A DNA stretch of 33,650 bases from positions 1 to 33,650 of the forward strand of contig CAYSQW010000038.1 in NCBI GenBank assembly GCA_964433135.1, given 5' to 3'. The position numbers were made by a program, and so were the translations under genes. This document shows positions 1 to 8,646 of the stretch, piece by piece. Below the pieces are notes generated by a model. That model made no database searches. It was not told the DNA's origin and saw nothing but the letters and a program-made list of their open reading frames with translations. Numbering within the stretch: position 1 is the first letter of the stretch; each line of letters opens with the position of its first letter. The stretch is from CAYSQW01 sp964433135. GTDB lineage: Bacteria > Acidobacteriota > Aminicenantia > Aminicenantales > Aminicenantaceae.

Positions 1-100
1 TCCTTTTGATTTGAAAGGGGAAATAAAGTGTGATTTAATGAGCCTTCTCGATCTGATGAACAAAAAGATCAGTATGGAAAAATCAGGGCCGGAGGCATCT

Positions 101-2857
101 ATGTTTTCAAACAGGCATTTCGCCAAATCAATTTTTTTCGTGACCGTCATTCTTCTTCTCATCATGCCGGCATTTTCTCCATTCGCAGCAGCCCAGACGG
201 AGACCCGCTCGTCCATCGATGAGGAGTACACCCGTTTGATCAAGGAGGCGACGACAAAACCGGAGTTCCTGAGTCCTTTAACCGAATATCTTCCCAAGGC
301 GGAGGGGATTCCCACGCCCAAAGATGTTCTTGGTTATATCGCCGGGGCTCCCGATAACCTGACCTATTATAAGGATATCCTCCGCTATATGCGGGCGCTC
401 GCCGCGGCATCACCCTGCGTGCGGGTCGAACCCATGGGAGAAACCATGGAAGGTCGGGAGATGGCCATGGTGGTCGTCACCAGCCCGGCGAACATGGAAG
501 CACTTCCGGCCAACAAGGAAATGATGGCCCGTCTCGCCGATCCCCGGATCGTTAAAACCGAGGAGGAGGCGGCCGCGCTCATATCCCGGATCATCCCGGT
601 ATACCTTCTCGCCTGCAACATGCATTCCGGTGAATCCGGCGCCGCGGAGGCTTCGATGGAGATGGCTTACCGACTGGCGGTCGACGACAATCCCGTCATA
701 AAGAAGATCCGAGAAAACATGATCGTGCTCATCGTTCCTTCGGCAGAACCGGACGGTCATGACAAACACACCGATTGGTACTACAAGTACAACCAAAACA
801 TCAAAGATTACAAAAAGCTTACCCGGGTTCCGTACTGGGGAAAATACGATATGCACGACAACAACCGGGATATGATCACCATGTCCCAGAAGGAGATGCG
901 GCATATAGCTTCGATCTACTACGAATGGCTTCCGATCGTGTTTCAGGACAACCACGAATCGGTCCCCTACCTGTTTTTCTCCTCGGCCAACGGGCCTTCC
1001 AACTTCCCCGTGACCATGGATCTGGAAAGAAACCTGATCGCCTGGTGGGAAGTGACCCAGATGAACGCTTTCGGTATGCCCGGAGTTCACACCCACGATT
1101 TCGGCAACACATCCTGGAGCCCGAATTTCATGGCCTCCGTCGCTTCCAACCATAATTCCACCTTTCATTTTTACGAAACCTTCGGCAACGGCGTTCCCAC
1201 GACCATGGAGAGGGAAGTCGATGAGCGCCGCCGCAAGAAAGCGTGGTTCAGGCCCATCCCCCCCTACGAGAAAGTGATGTGGTCGCTGCGCAACAACCTC
1301 AATTATCAGATAACCGGCAACTTGATGGCCGAGTACATCGTCGCTTCCCAGAAGGAATTTTTCCTGAAGAATTTCTGGAAGCGCGGAATGGAATCCTACA
1401 CCAGAGGCAAATCGGAGCCGCCTTACGCCTATGTTATCCCCTCCGGACAAAAGGACCCGGTCGACACGGCCTTCCTGATCGATGTGCTGCTGCGGCAGAA
1501 GATCGAGGTCCACCGGGCCGAATCCCGGATCAAACTCGAAGATAAGGATTTCCCTGCCGGTTCCTATGTCGTCAGGCTCGACCAGCCCTACGGCAACCTG
1601 GCGCGGGTTCTCCTCGGCATTCAGGAATACCCTCCCGACGCCGATAACGCCTACGACGACTGCGGCTGGACGCTGGGTTTGAACATGGGGGTGGAGACGG
1701 CGGCCGTGGAGGATAAAGAGATCTTCGAGGTTCCGCTTAAGCCGGTCAAGGGACCTTTCTCGGCCGAGGGGCGGATCGTACCGGCGAAAAAGATCCGGGC
1801 CTACGTCATCAACCACGGCAGCATCAACACCCTGCTTCCGGCTCGGATCCAACTCAAGGACTATAAAGTTCTGTCCGCGGAATCAGCCTTTCGGATCGGC
1901 GACAAGGATTTCGACGCCGGATCATTGATCATCCCCGCCGCCGATGTCCCGGCCGGAATCCATGAAGCCGTTAAAGCGGCTGCATCGGAGTCGGGTCTGA
2001 CAGCTCTCGCCGGCGCCCGCCTTCCCGAGGTTGCGACCCATGAGCTGGATGTCCCCCGGATCGCCGTGTTTCACACCTGGGCCTCCACCCAGGATGACGG
2101 CTGGGTTCGGTTCGCCCTCGACCAGCTGAACATCCCTTTTGCTCAGATCAACAAGGACCACCTGCAGCAGGGAGATCTCAGAAAGAGATTCGATGCCATC
2201 GTATTCAGCAACTCCCGCGGCCGTATCGGGGCGGATATCGTTTTCGGCATCGATCCCAAGGATCGGGGTCCGCTGGCCTTTGTCCGCAGCGACGAATTCA
2301 AGCATCTGGGGACTCCGGATTCCAGCTCCGACATCACTGGGGGTATGGGTCTTGAGGGCGTTCTGGAGCTCAAGCGATTCGTCGAACAGGGAGGGCTGCT
2401 GGTTCTGCTTCAGAACTCGGTGCGGGTGGCCGTGGATTTCGGCTTCGTCCGAGGATTGAGCTATTTCTCACCGTCATCGAAATTTCACAATCCGGGATCG
2501 CTGCTGAGAACCGAGGTGGTGGACGCGCGGCATCCCATCGTCTACGGCTATGAAAAGGAACCGGCGGTGCTCCGCCGCCACGGAGGTCCGCTGCTTTCCG
2601 TCCCCGAGGACATGGAAAAACACGTGGTCCTGCGTTATGCGAAAGAAGGCAAAGTCTGTCTGAGCGGCATCGTTAAAAGCGAAAAGGAGATAAGCGGGAA
2701 GGCCGCCATCCTGGATGTGCCTCTCGGAAAGGGACATGTGGTGCTTTTTACCTTCAACCCTTTCTGGCGGGACACCAACCACGGCGTCTATGCCTTCGTG
2801 TTCAATGCGCTGATGAATCACAACCGTCTCGATGACGGAAACCGGGCTGAAGAATAA
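101..2857 (+). CDS. Secreted M14-family zinc carboxypeptidase, large form
   Basis: Probable exported metallopeptidase that trims peptides in the periplasm or outside the cell. The first 31 residues form a signal peptide ending AAA-Q. The zinc motif HSGE (H175, E178) and the third ligand H285 (QDNHES) are present, and E359 (FYETFG) fits the catalytic glutamate. The H285-E359 spacing of 74 equals that between His196 and Glu270 of carboxypeptidase A. PSAEPDG (about 210-216) resembles the family PxxNPDG segment. The protein is 918 aa, far longer than a minimal M14 domain of about 300 aa. The C-terminal half (about 450-918) is an uncharacterised extension with a late alpha/beta part that may be class I amidotransferase-like (inference). 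ATG 101 is chosen because GGAGG lies at 91-95 and the signal peptide follows directly; in-frame upstream starts (TTG 11, ATG 38) lack this. The family is well supported; the substrate is unknown. Confidence 0.87.
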   Translation: MFSNRHFAKSIFFVTVILLLIMPAFSPFAAAQTETRSSIDEEYTRLIKEATTKPEFLSPLTEYLPKAEGIPTPKDVLGYIAGAPDNLTYYKDILRYMRALAAASPCVRVEPMGETMEGREMAMVVVTSPANMEALPANKEMMARLADPRIVKTEEEAAALISRIIPVYLLACNMHSGESGAAEASMEMAYRLAVDDNPVIKKIRENMIVLIVPSAEPDGHDKHTDWYYKYNQNIKDYKKLTRVPYWGKYDMHDNNRDMITMSQKEMRHIASIYYEWLPIVFQDNHESVPYLFFSSANGPSNFPVTMDLERNLIAWWEVTQMNAFGMPGVHTHDFGNTSWSPNFMASVASNHNSTFHFYETFGNGVPTTMEREVDERRRKKAWFRPIPPYEKVMWSLRNNLNYQITGNLMAEYIVASQKEFFLKNFWKRGMESYTRGKSEPPYAYVIPSGQKDPVDTAFLIDVLLRQKIEVHRAESRIKLEDKDFPAGSYVVRLDQPYGNLARVLLGIQEYPPDADNAYDDCGWTLGLNMGVETAAVEDKEIFEVPLKPVKGPFSAEGRIVPAKKIRAYVINHGSINTLLPARIQLKDYKVLSAESAFRIGDKDFDAGSLIIPAADVPAGIHEAVKAAASESGLTALAGARLPEVATHELDVPRIAVFHTWASTQDDGWVRFALDQLNIPFAQINKDHLQQGDLRKRFDAIVFSNSRGRIGADIVFGIDPKDRGPLAFVRSDEFKHLGTPDSSSDITGGMGLEGVLELKRFVEQGGLLVLLQNSVRVAVDFGFVRGLSYFSPSSKFHNPGSLLRTEVVDARHPIVYGYEKEPAVLRRHGGPLLSVPEDMEKHVVLRYAKEGKVCLSGIVKSEKEISGKAAILDVPLGKGHVVLFTFNPFWRDTNHGVYAFVFNALMNHNRLDDGNRAEE

Positions 2858-2958
2858 ATCGTATCAGGACAAGAGCCTTATGGTCTTAAGGCAGAAAGAG
2901 GATTGTTGACGCAGATCTCCGACCTGCTTTAAGCATTCAGGCTATTTATTCCATTAAC

Positions 2959-3002
2959 CGCGGCATCCACGCCTCTTTCTCTATAAAGAGGCTTCCGCCG
3001 CG
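2959..3002. repeat. Two-tier inverted repeat (hairpin) after the M14 gene
   Basis: An outer stem CGCGGC (2959-2964) pairs with GCCGCG (2997-3002), and an inner stem GCCTCTTT (2971-2978) pairs with AAAGAGGC (2985-2992) around a 6-nt loop. No T-tract follows, so a classical intrinsic terminator is not shown. It may stabilise or end the M14 transcript, or be a dispersed palindromic element. The rest of 2858-3125 shows no gene. Confidence 0.5.
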
Positions 3003-3125
3003 AGTTCTGGATTCGTTTTGTAAGAATTTCTACGTGGATTAAAAAAATTCAAATAAATGAACATGTTGTGTTGTCTAATCTTATGAAAAATGAAACCTGA
3101 AAACATGGTCCGATTAGGAGGCAGC

Positions 3126-3707
3126 ATGAAAAAACAAAATATTTTGGCCGCCATAAGTTTGCTCCTGGTCCTTTTACCGGTAGGAGCAGTTGCTCAAGCG
3201 CGCCGACCGCTGATGCCGGATGGTCGCCTGCAGAGGGACATCAGGACACCGCGGATAAGGCTCATGGCAGTGCTTGAAACGAATCAGAAAGAATTGAAGA
3301 TCACGGATGAGCAGTTGGAGAAAGTCCGAGCGCTTATGGATTCACACAGGGAAAATTTGATCAAGATGGAGGCCGACCTGGAGCTGAAAAGGCTGGAGCT
3401 TGGAAAACTAATGCGGCCTGATAAGATAAGAGATTACGCTAAAATCGAATCCCGGTTGGAGGCTGTTTCAGCCGTCCGTCAAAACATGATGATAGAAAGC
3501 ATGAAAAACAGGGATGCGATCATGGGCGTGTTCACGCCCGAGCAGAATGAAGCCGTGAAAAGATTGTTCAAGCAAAGAAGGGAGCAAAGAGCGTCCATAA
3601 TGAGAAGAGATCGGCTGACGCAGAGGTTTCCAAGACGGGATTTCAGAGATTTCAGGCGGGATCCTCGGAAACCTCGATTTCCTGAAGATCCGTCGGCTAT
3701 TTTCTAA
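3126..3707 (+). CDS. Spy/CpxP-like periplasmic LTXXQ-type protein
   Basis: Small exported helical protein (193 aa). Residues 1-24 are a typical signal peptide (MKKQNILAAIS..., cleavage near VAQ-A). The mature part is highly charged and helical, with a Spy-like TDEQLEKVRALM segment and a later FTPEQ motif. It ends in an Arg/Asp/Phe-rich tail (RRDFRDFRRD). Spy and CpxP relatives are periplasmic chaperones or metal/stress sensors, and this tail is unusually basic. ATG 3126 is preferred over ATG 3090 because AGGAGG lies at 3116-3121 and the signal peptide begins there. It is monocistronic, with a terminator-like hairpin 17 bp after the stop. Assignment is by overall pattern; a generic periplasmic coiled-coil protein is possible. 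Confidence 0.68.
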   Translation: MKKQNILAAISLLLVLLPVGAVAQARRPLMPDGRLQRDIRTPRIRLMAVLETNQKELKITDEQLEKVRALMDSHRENLIKMEADLELKRLELGKLMRPDKIRDYAKIESRLEAVSAVRQNMMIESMKNRDAIMGVFTPEQNEAVKRLFKQRREQRASIMRRDRLTQRFPRRDFRDFRRDPRKPRFPEDPSAIF

Positions 3708-3723
3708 GCTTAAAACGCATTTA

Positions 3724-3768
3724 TCAGGGCGCTCCCGAGTACCGGTACCCTGAAGTGCCCTGAATTTT
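3724..3768 (+). terminator. Candidate intrinsic terminator after the Spy-like gene
   Basis: The arms TCAGGGCGCT (3724-3733) and AGTGCCCTGA (3754-3763) form a 10-bp stem with one G-U pair. A self-complementary TACCGGTA lies in the loop, and ATTTT follows the stem. The T-run is short, so strength is uncertain. Confidence 0.5.
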
Positions 3769-3905
3769 CATCCCTTCTTAATCCGTTTGAAAACGATATC
3801 TTTTTTCCCGTATTTGAAAAATCCCCATAAAAATCAATCTTATTTATGCTATAGTCGTATATATATTTCAAGGGGATTTGCGAATCATGATCACAGGAGG
3901 ATCAT

Positions 3906-5438
3906 ATGAAAAAAATCACCAGGCGGTCTTTCATGAAAACATCGGCGCAGGCAGCCGCCGTCACGATAACCGCTCCGGTTATTTTGCCGAAAGGCTGGTT
4001 CGGTTTTGCCGACCGGGCGCCGACGGGATATTTCGAAAAGGAATTCGGCGTATCGGACGGCTTGTGCAGGAAGGTCCTTGCCAGGGCGCTGGCCAAGGGG
4101 GGGGACTACGCCGACCTGTACTTCGAGCACACCATCAGCAATTACATCATGCTGGAGGATGGAAAGGTCAACCGGGCGTTCAGCGGCGTGGAGTTGGGAG
4201 TCGGCATCCGCACCGTTAAAGGGGATCAGGTCGGCTATGGTTTCACACAGGAGATGACGGAATCTTCCATGTTGAACGCCGCCGGGACCGCGGCTACGAT
4301 CGCCGATGCCGCCGCCGTCAAGCCGGCCGGGACGTTTACGCGGCTCAAAACGAAAAGCTACTATCCCACGGATTTCAACCTTGTTTCGGCCCCGCTGGAG
4401 TCCAAGCTTCCCCTCGTCCAATCCGTCAATGACAAATGCTTCGCCCGCTCACCGCTTATCAAGAAAGTCAATGCTCAGTTCCACGATCAGCAGAAAAGGA
4501 TCATGGTCGTGACATCGGACGGGGTTAAGGCCGAGGACCTCCGGCCCCGGAACTATATCAATGCGTTCGTCGTAGCCGAAAAAGACGGGAAGCGCGAACA
4601 AGCCGGGTGGAATTTCGGCGGCCGCAGGGATTTTGCCGCCTACACGGATGCCGCTTTGGATGATGTCGCCGAAAAGTCCGTCGATAGCGCCTTAATCCTG
4701 TTTGAAGCGGTGCAGCCACCCGCCGGGGAAATGCCGGTGGTGCTGGGGCCGGGTTTGACCGGAGTGCTGCTTCACGAGGCTATCGGGCACGGGATGGAAG
4801 CCGATTTCAACCGCAAGAAAACGTCCACTTTTTCCACCATGATCGGAAAGAAAGTGGCCGAATCCTTCGTGACCATCGTCGATGACGGAACGGTCCCGAA
4901 CCTGACCGGTTCGATCCATTTCGATGATGAAGGCACACCGGGTCAGAAGACGATCCTGGTTGATAAAGGAATTCTGAAAGGTTATCTCCACGACAAGATT
5001 TCCGCCAGATATTATCGGGTGGAATCCACCGGGAACGGCCGCCGGGAAAGCTATCAGCACTATGTCGTGCCGCGGATGCGGAATACCTACATGGAAGCAG
5101 GCCCGGAAGCGCCGGAAGATGTCATTAAGGGAGCCGGAAACGGGATCTATGTCGAGGACGTTGCGAATGGTCAGGTGAAAATCGGTGAGGGCGATTTCGC
5201 CTTCTACGTTTCCAAGGGACGACTGATCGAGAACGGCAAACTCACGTCTCCCATCAAGGACATCAACATCATGGGGAACGGGCCGAAGATGCTGGCCAAT
5301 ATCACCATGATGGGGAACAACCTCGAGTTCTTCACCGGAGGCGGCGGCGCATGCGGCAAAGCCGGACAAGGAGTTCCGTGCAGTTTCGGGCAACCGACAT
5401 GTCTGGTGAAATCACTGACCGTCGGTGGAAGGCGATAA
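3906..5438 (+). CDS. tldD: TldD-family metalloprotease subunit with Tat signal
   Basis: Catalytic subunit of a TldD/TldE-type zinc protease. In E. coli this heterodimer degrades unfolded peptides and matures microcin B17; 'modulator of DNA gyrase' is an old misnomer. The active-site HExxxH is seen as HEAIGH at residues 290-295. The C-terminal GACGKAGQGVPCSFGQPT block is the typical family end and supplies a Cys that could be the third metal ligand. The length, 510 aa, is slightly above the E. coli protein because of an N-terminal extension. That extension contains TRRSFMK (residues 5-11) followed by an Ala/Val-rich stretch, a near-consensus twin-arginine signal. AGGAGG lies 5 nt before ATG 3906. 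The tldE-like gene starts 15 bp after the stop, so the two are almost certainly one operon. Confidence 0.93.
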   Translation: MKKITRRSFMKTSAQAAAVTITAPVILPKGWFGFADRAPTGYFEKEFGVSDGLCRKVLARALAKGGDYADLYFEHTISNYIMLEDGKVNRAFSGVELGVGIRTVKGDQVGYGFTQEMTESSMLNAAGTAATIADAAAVKPAGTFTRLKTKSYYPTDFNLVSAPLESKLPLVQSVNDKCFARSPLIKKVNAQFHDQQKRIMVVTSDGVKAEDLRPRNYINAFVVAEKDGKREQAGWNFGGRRDFAAYTDAALDDVAEKSVDSALILFEAVQPPAGEMPVVLGPGLTGVLLHEAIGHGMEADFNRKKTSTFSTMIGKKVAESFVTIVDDGTVPNLTGSIHFDDEGTPGQKTILVDKGILKGYLHDKISARYYRVESTGNGRRESYQHYVVPRMRNTYMEAGPEAPEDVIKGAGNGIYVEDVANGQVKIGEGDFAFYVSKGRLIENGKLTSPIKDINIMGNGPKMLANITMMGNNLEFFTGGGGACGKAGQGVPCSFGQPTCLVKSLTVGGRR

Positions 5439-5453
5439 AGGAGGAGGGCAGAG

Positions 5454-6776
5454 ATGAACAAGGAAATGCGGGAATTGACGGCTTGGGCGATCAAGACGGC
5501 CAAGGCCGCCGGCGCCGACGACTGCAAGGTGAGTATCGGAAGCCAGAGGAATGTCGAGGTCAGCTATCGCAAGCGCAAGCCGGAAACCATCAAGGAAGCG
5601 ACGACAAAGCAGCTTTACATCCAGGTTTTCGTCAATGGGCGGTATTCCAGTCAGACGACATCAGACCTGAGGAAAGAGGCCCTTGGGAATTTTATCGGAA
5701 ATGCGGTCGGAGCGACCAAACTGCTTGCGGAAGATCCCTTTCGGACCCTTCCCGATCCTGAATACTACAAGGGGCGAAAGGAACTGAATTTGGGCACCCT
5801 TGATCCAGAATATGAAAAGTTTTCTCCTGAAGAAAGGCACACCATGGTGAAGACGATAGAAAACGCCGCGCTGGAGAAAGGCGGCGAAAAGGTGATCTCG
5901 GTTTCGGCTAAAGAGAACGACGGTCATGCGGAAGCGGTCACGATGACCAGCAACGGTTTCGAAGGATATGAGGAAGACACGTTTTACGTGGCGACGGCCG
6001 AAATGACGGTTCAGGATGAGGGCCATCGCAGACCCAATGGATACTATTATGCGGTGACATTGAACAGAAAGGATCTGCCCCCTCCGGAAGAGATCGGTGC
6101 GGAGTGCGCCCGGCGGACCATGAATTTGCTCGGCGCCAAAAAGATCAAAACCGAAACCCTGCCGATCATCATCCAGAACCAGGGAGTCGGACGGGTGTTC
6201 GGGGGATTTCTTCAAGCCATGACCGGCCGGAGCGTCCAGCAGAAGCAGTCCTTCCTGGCCGACCAAAAGGGAAAGCGGGTCGGAAGCCCCCATTTTACGA
6301 TCATCGATGATCCGTTCGTAAAAGGCGGCCTGGGCAGCCGGTTGTTCGACGCCGACGGCTTCGCCGCAAAAAAAAGAGTGATGGTCGACAACGGCGTGCT
6401 GAAGGACTATTACGTGGATTGGTATTACAGCCGGAAGCTGGAAAGGGAGCCGACAACGGGCGGGCCGACGAACCTGATCGTGCCTCCCGGAAAAAGATCC
6501 GTCGAAGAGATCATGAAGGATCTGGGAAGGGGCATTTACATCACGGGATTCATCGGCGGAAATTCCAATCCCACGACGGGCGATACCTCCATCGGAATCA
6601 TCGGCCGGCTGTTCGAAGGCGGAAAGCCGGTGCAGGCCGTATCCGAGATGAACATTGCGGACAATCACCTGTCGTTCTGGAACAAGCTGATCGAGGTCGC
6701 CGACGATCCGTATCCGTACTCGAGTTTGCGGTTTCCTAGTATGGTGTTCTCGGACATCGTCGTCTCCGGCCTGTAG
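5454..6776 (+). CDS. tldE: TldE/PmbA-family protease partner subunit
   Basis: Second subunit of the TldD/TldE protease (440 aa). It lacks the HExxxH motif of its partner, as expected for TldE/PmbA, which contributes structure and part of the substrate channel. Family features include the N-terminal AIKTAKAAGADDCKVSI segment, the glycine-rich VGRVFGGFLQAMTGRSVQQ region and the C-terminal SEMNIADNHLSFW block. No signal peptide or Tat motif is visible, unlike the TldD encoded 15 bp upstream. A strong GGAGGAGGG ribosome site sits at about 5440-5448. A 12-bp inverted repeat lies just after the stop. The family call is firm; cellular location is the open question. Confidence 0.91.
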   Translation: MNKEMRELTAWAIKTAKAAGADDCKVSIGSQRNVEVSYRKRKPETIKEATTKQLYIQVFVNGRYSSQTTSDLRKEALGNFIGNAVGATKLLAEDPFRTLPDPEYYKGRKELNLGTLDPEYEKFSPEERHTMVKTIENAALEKGGEKVISVSAKENDGHAEAVTMTSNGFEGYEEDTFYVATAEMTVQDEGHRRPNGYYYAVTLNRKDLPPPEEIGAECARRTMNLLGAKKIKTETLPIIIQNQGVGRVFGGFLQAMTGRSVQQKQSFLADQKGKRVGSPHFTIIDDPFVKGGLGSRLFDADGFAAKKRVMVDNGVLKDYYVDWYYSRKLEREPTTGGPTNLIVPPGKRSVEEIMKDLGRGIYITGFIGGNSNPTTGDTSIGIIGRLFEGGKPVQAVSEMNIADNHLSFWNKLIEVADDPYPYSSLRFPSMVFSDIVVSGL

Positions 6777-6789
6777 CCTGAATGAGCCA

Positions 6790-6848
6790 TGAAGTATGTC
6801 GAAATGAATTTTTCAAAAGACTTTTAATTATATTTACGACATACTTCA
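6790..6848. repeat. 12-bp perfect inverted repeat between convergent genes
   Basis: TGAAGTATGTCG (6790-6801) and CGACATACTTCA (6837-6848) are perfect reverse complements separated by 35 nt of AT-rich DNA. It lies between tldE (+) and the serine hydrolase (-) and may act as a bidirectional terminator, although no T-tract abuts the stem. The AT-rich centre flanked by exact arms also resembles a tiny mobile-element relic. Confidence 0.55.
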
Positions 6849-6920
6849 CCCTTCGGGCGTGCCAATCTCACCATGTCGACTGCGTCTTGGCCCGATAATA
6901 CCAACCTGGCTGCAAAGGGG

Positions 6921-8390
6921 CTATTTTTTAACCAGCTCGTTCAACATTTTGACCGCGTTCTTATTATTCGGATCCAATTCCAGTGATTTCTTGTAATACG
7001 TGACGGCAAGTTCTTTATCGCCGGATATCATATAGGCTTCAGCCAGGCTGTCGTATGCGTTGGCATGCTTGGGATAAGCCTTGATGTTCAACTTGAAGAT
7101 CCGGATGGCGTCCTCGGTGCTTTTCTTCTCCCTGAGCAGATAATATCCCAAACGATTCAATTCCCCCGCTGAAAAATCGTATTCTTCCGGATGATCCTTT
7201 TTGAGGGTTTTGTACCGATTGACGGCGGATTCCATGCCTTTTTCCACACATGTCGTGTAGATTGCCTGGGCGACGGACTTTTTGGGCAGATCATAGGGTT
7301 TGCCGTAGAGGATCCGAATGATAGAATGACTCATCCTGCCCAGGCTTGCTCCCGGCGTGTTGTTGAGCAGCACGATCAAATGTCTTTCGTCGACCAGCCT
7401 CTCGATCCATGTGCTGAATCCATTGATGCCGCCTCCGTGTGAGATACTGGTCAGTTTCTCCTTCATGGTGGGCAGGTTGATCTTTCTTATGTTCCAACCA
7501 TAACCGTAATTCGTCATGTAGGGCGTGAACATGAGAGTTTTCATCTCAGCGGAAAGCAGTTTTTCCGTGTACAAAGCCTGATCCCAGATATAGAGATCAT
7601 CGACGGTGGAATAGAGTGAACCGGCTGCGTAAGGGAGGGACATATCCAGATAGGGAGCGTTCACGCAGCCGTCGAAGGTGATGGAATACCCTGAGGCCCG
7701 ATTTGGGATGATCGGTTCGTGCCGATCGTATCCGGAGTTTTTCATGCCGAGGGGAAGAAATATTTTTTCCATCACTATTTCTTCGTAGGTTTTTCTCGTG
7801 ATGTTCTCTATGACGGCTCCCAGGAGAAAATAGCCTGAGTTGTTATAGAGAAATTTGGAACCCGGCTCGAACTGAAGATCACCGCTGCAGTACTCTTTGA
7901 CGAATTTTTCAACCGGATAGGGATTGCGGCTGACCTCGGCGAAGAAGTCGGGCATGCCGGTGTAGCTGGGAATGCCCGAAGTATGGGTCAGAAGATGATG
8001 GATAGTCACCTGGGATCCCGTATCCTTTCTGTAATAGGGCAGTATGTCCGACAATTTTCCCTGAAGATCGAGTTTCCCTTGTTCGACCAGCTGGAGGATC
8101 AGCATGGATGTGAACTGTTTGGTGATGGAGCCGAGCCTGAATTTCGTGTCCGGCTTGTTCGGGATGTCCCATTCTCTGTTTGCCGGTCCGAATCCTTTTT
8201 TATAGATCACCTTTCCGTTTTCAGCGACCAAAACCGTTCCGTTGAATGTTCCGGAGTCGTTGTAGGTTTGTATAAGAGCATCGATTTCGCTGATCTTGTC
8301 TTGAGAATAGGCGGGATTTTGAAGAAAGAAAGAGATGAATGCAAGGCTCAGCAAGGAAGAGAATATGATATTGCGCCGTGATTTTTTCAT
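6921..8390 (-). CDS. Secreted serine hydrolase (class C beta-lactamase fold) with TPR tail
   Basis: A 489-aa penicillin-binding/serine beta-lactamase family enzyme. After a signal peptide (about 1-29, cleavage near AYS-Q) come the nucleophile motif SITK (S88-K91), YNN (182-184, the YxN tyrosine motif) and HGG (318-320, replacing the KTG box). These are typical of the AmpC/EstB/D-aminopeptidase group. The last ~100 residues hold TPR units (for example ANAYDSLAEAYMISGDKEL). The substrate cannot be read from sequence; peptidoglycan stem peptides, D-amino peptides and esters are all possible. The start at 8390 has GGAGG seven bases upstream. It is monocistronic and convergent with tldE. A paralogue of almost equal size and design lies at 14751-16217. 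Confidence 0.88.
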   Translation of the reverse strand: MKKSRRNIIFSSLLSLAFISFFLQNPAYSQDKISEIDALIQTYNDSGTFNGTVLVAENGKVIYKKGFGPANREWDIPNKPDTKFRLGSITKQFTSMLILQLVEQGKLDLQGKLSDILPYYRKDTGSQVTIHHLLTHTSGIPSYTGMPDFFAEVSRNPYPVEKFVKEYCSGDLQFEPGSKFLYNNSGYFLLGAVIENITRKTYEEIVMEKIFLPLGMKNSGYDRHEPIIPNRASGYSITFDGCVNAPYLDMSLPYAAGSLYSTVDDLYIWDQALYTEKLLSAEMKTLMFTPYMTNYGYGWNIRKINLPTMKEKLTSISHGGGINGFSTWIERLVDERHLIVLLNNTPGASLGRMSHSIIRILYGKPYDLPKKSVAQAIYTTCVEKGMESAVNRYKTLKKDHPEEYDFSAGELNRLGYYLLREKKSTEDAIRIFKLNIKAYPKHANAYDSLAEAYMISGDKELAVTYYKKSLELDPNNKNAVKMLNELVKK

Positions 8391-8646
8391 TAAATACCTC
8401 CATCCCCTTAATACGAGGGTGCGGCTTGAAAAGTTCGGCGGGAATAAGATGATTTGGAGGATTTTCTCACCCCGCTCGAGGTGAAATGATTAAAGCCGGT
8501 TCCAGCGATCCACTCAAAAGAAATACGATCGATCGGTGGATAGAAAATGGAGACATAGTAATAATGATAATGTAGCCGTGATTTACGGAGATGCTTCTCT
8601 CTCTTGATTTGACAGACGGTGATAATCCCGGCATAGTAGCTGTGTT

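Noticed and set aside
410..1852. 480-codon minus-strand open frame inside the M14 gene
   Set aside because: Antisense to a gene with intact zinc motifs; translation is His/Val/Gly-rich with no domain and no ribosome site. Typical GC-driven shadow frame.
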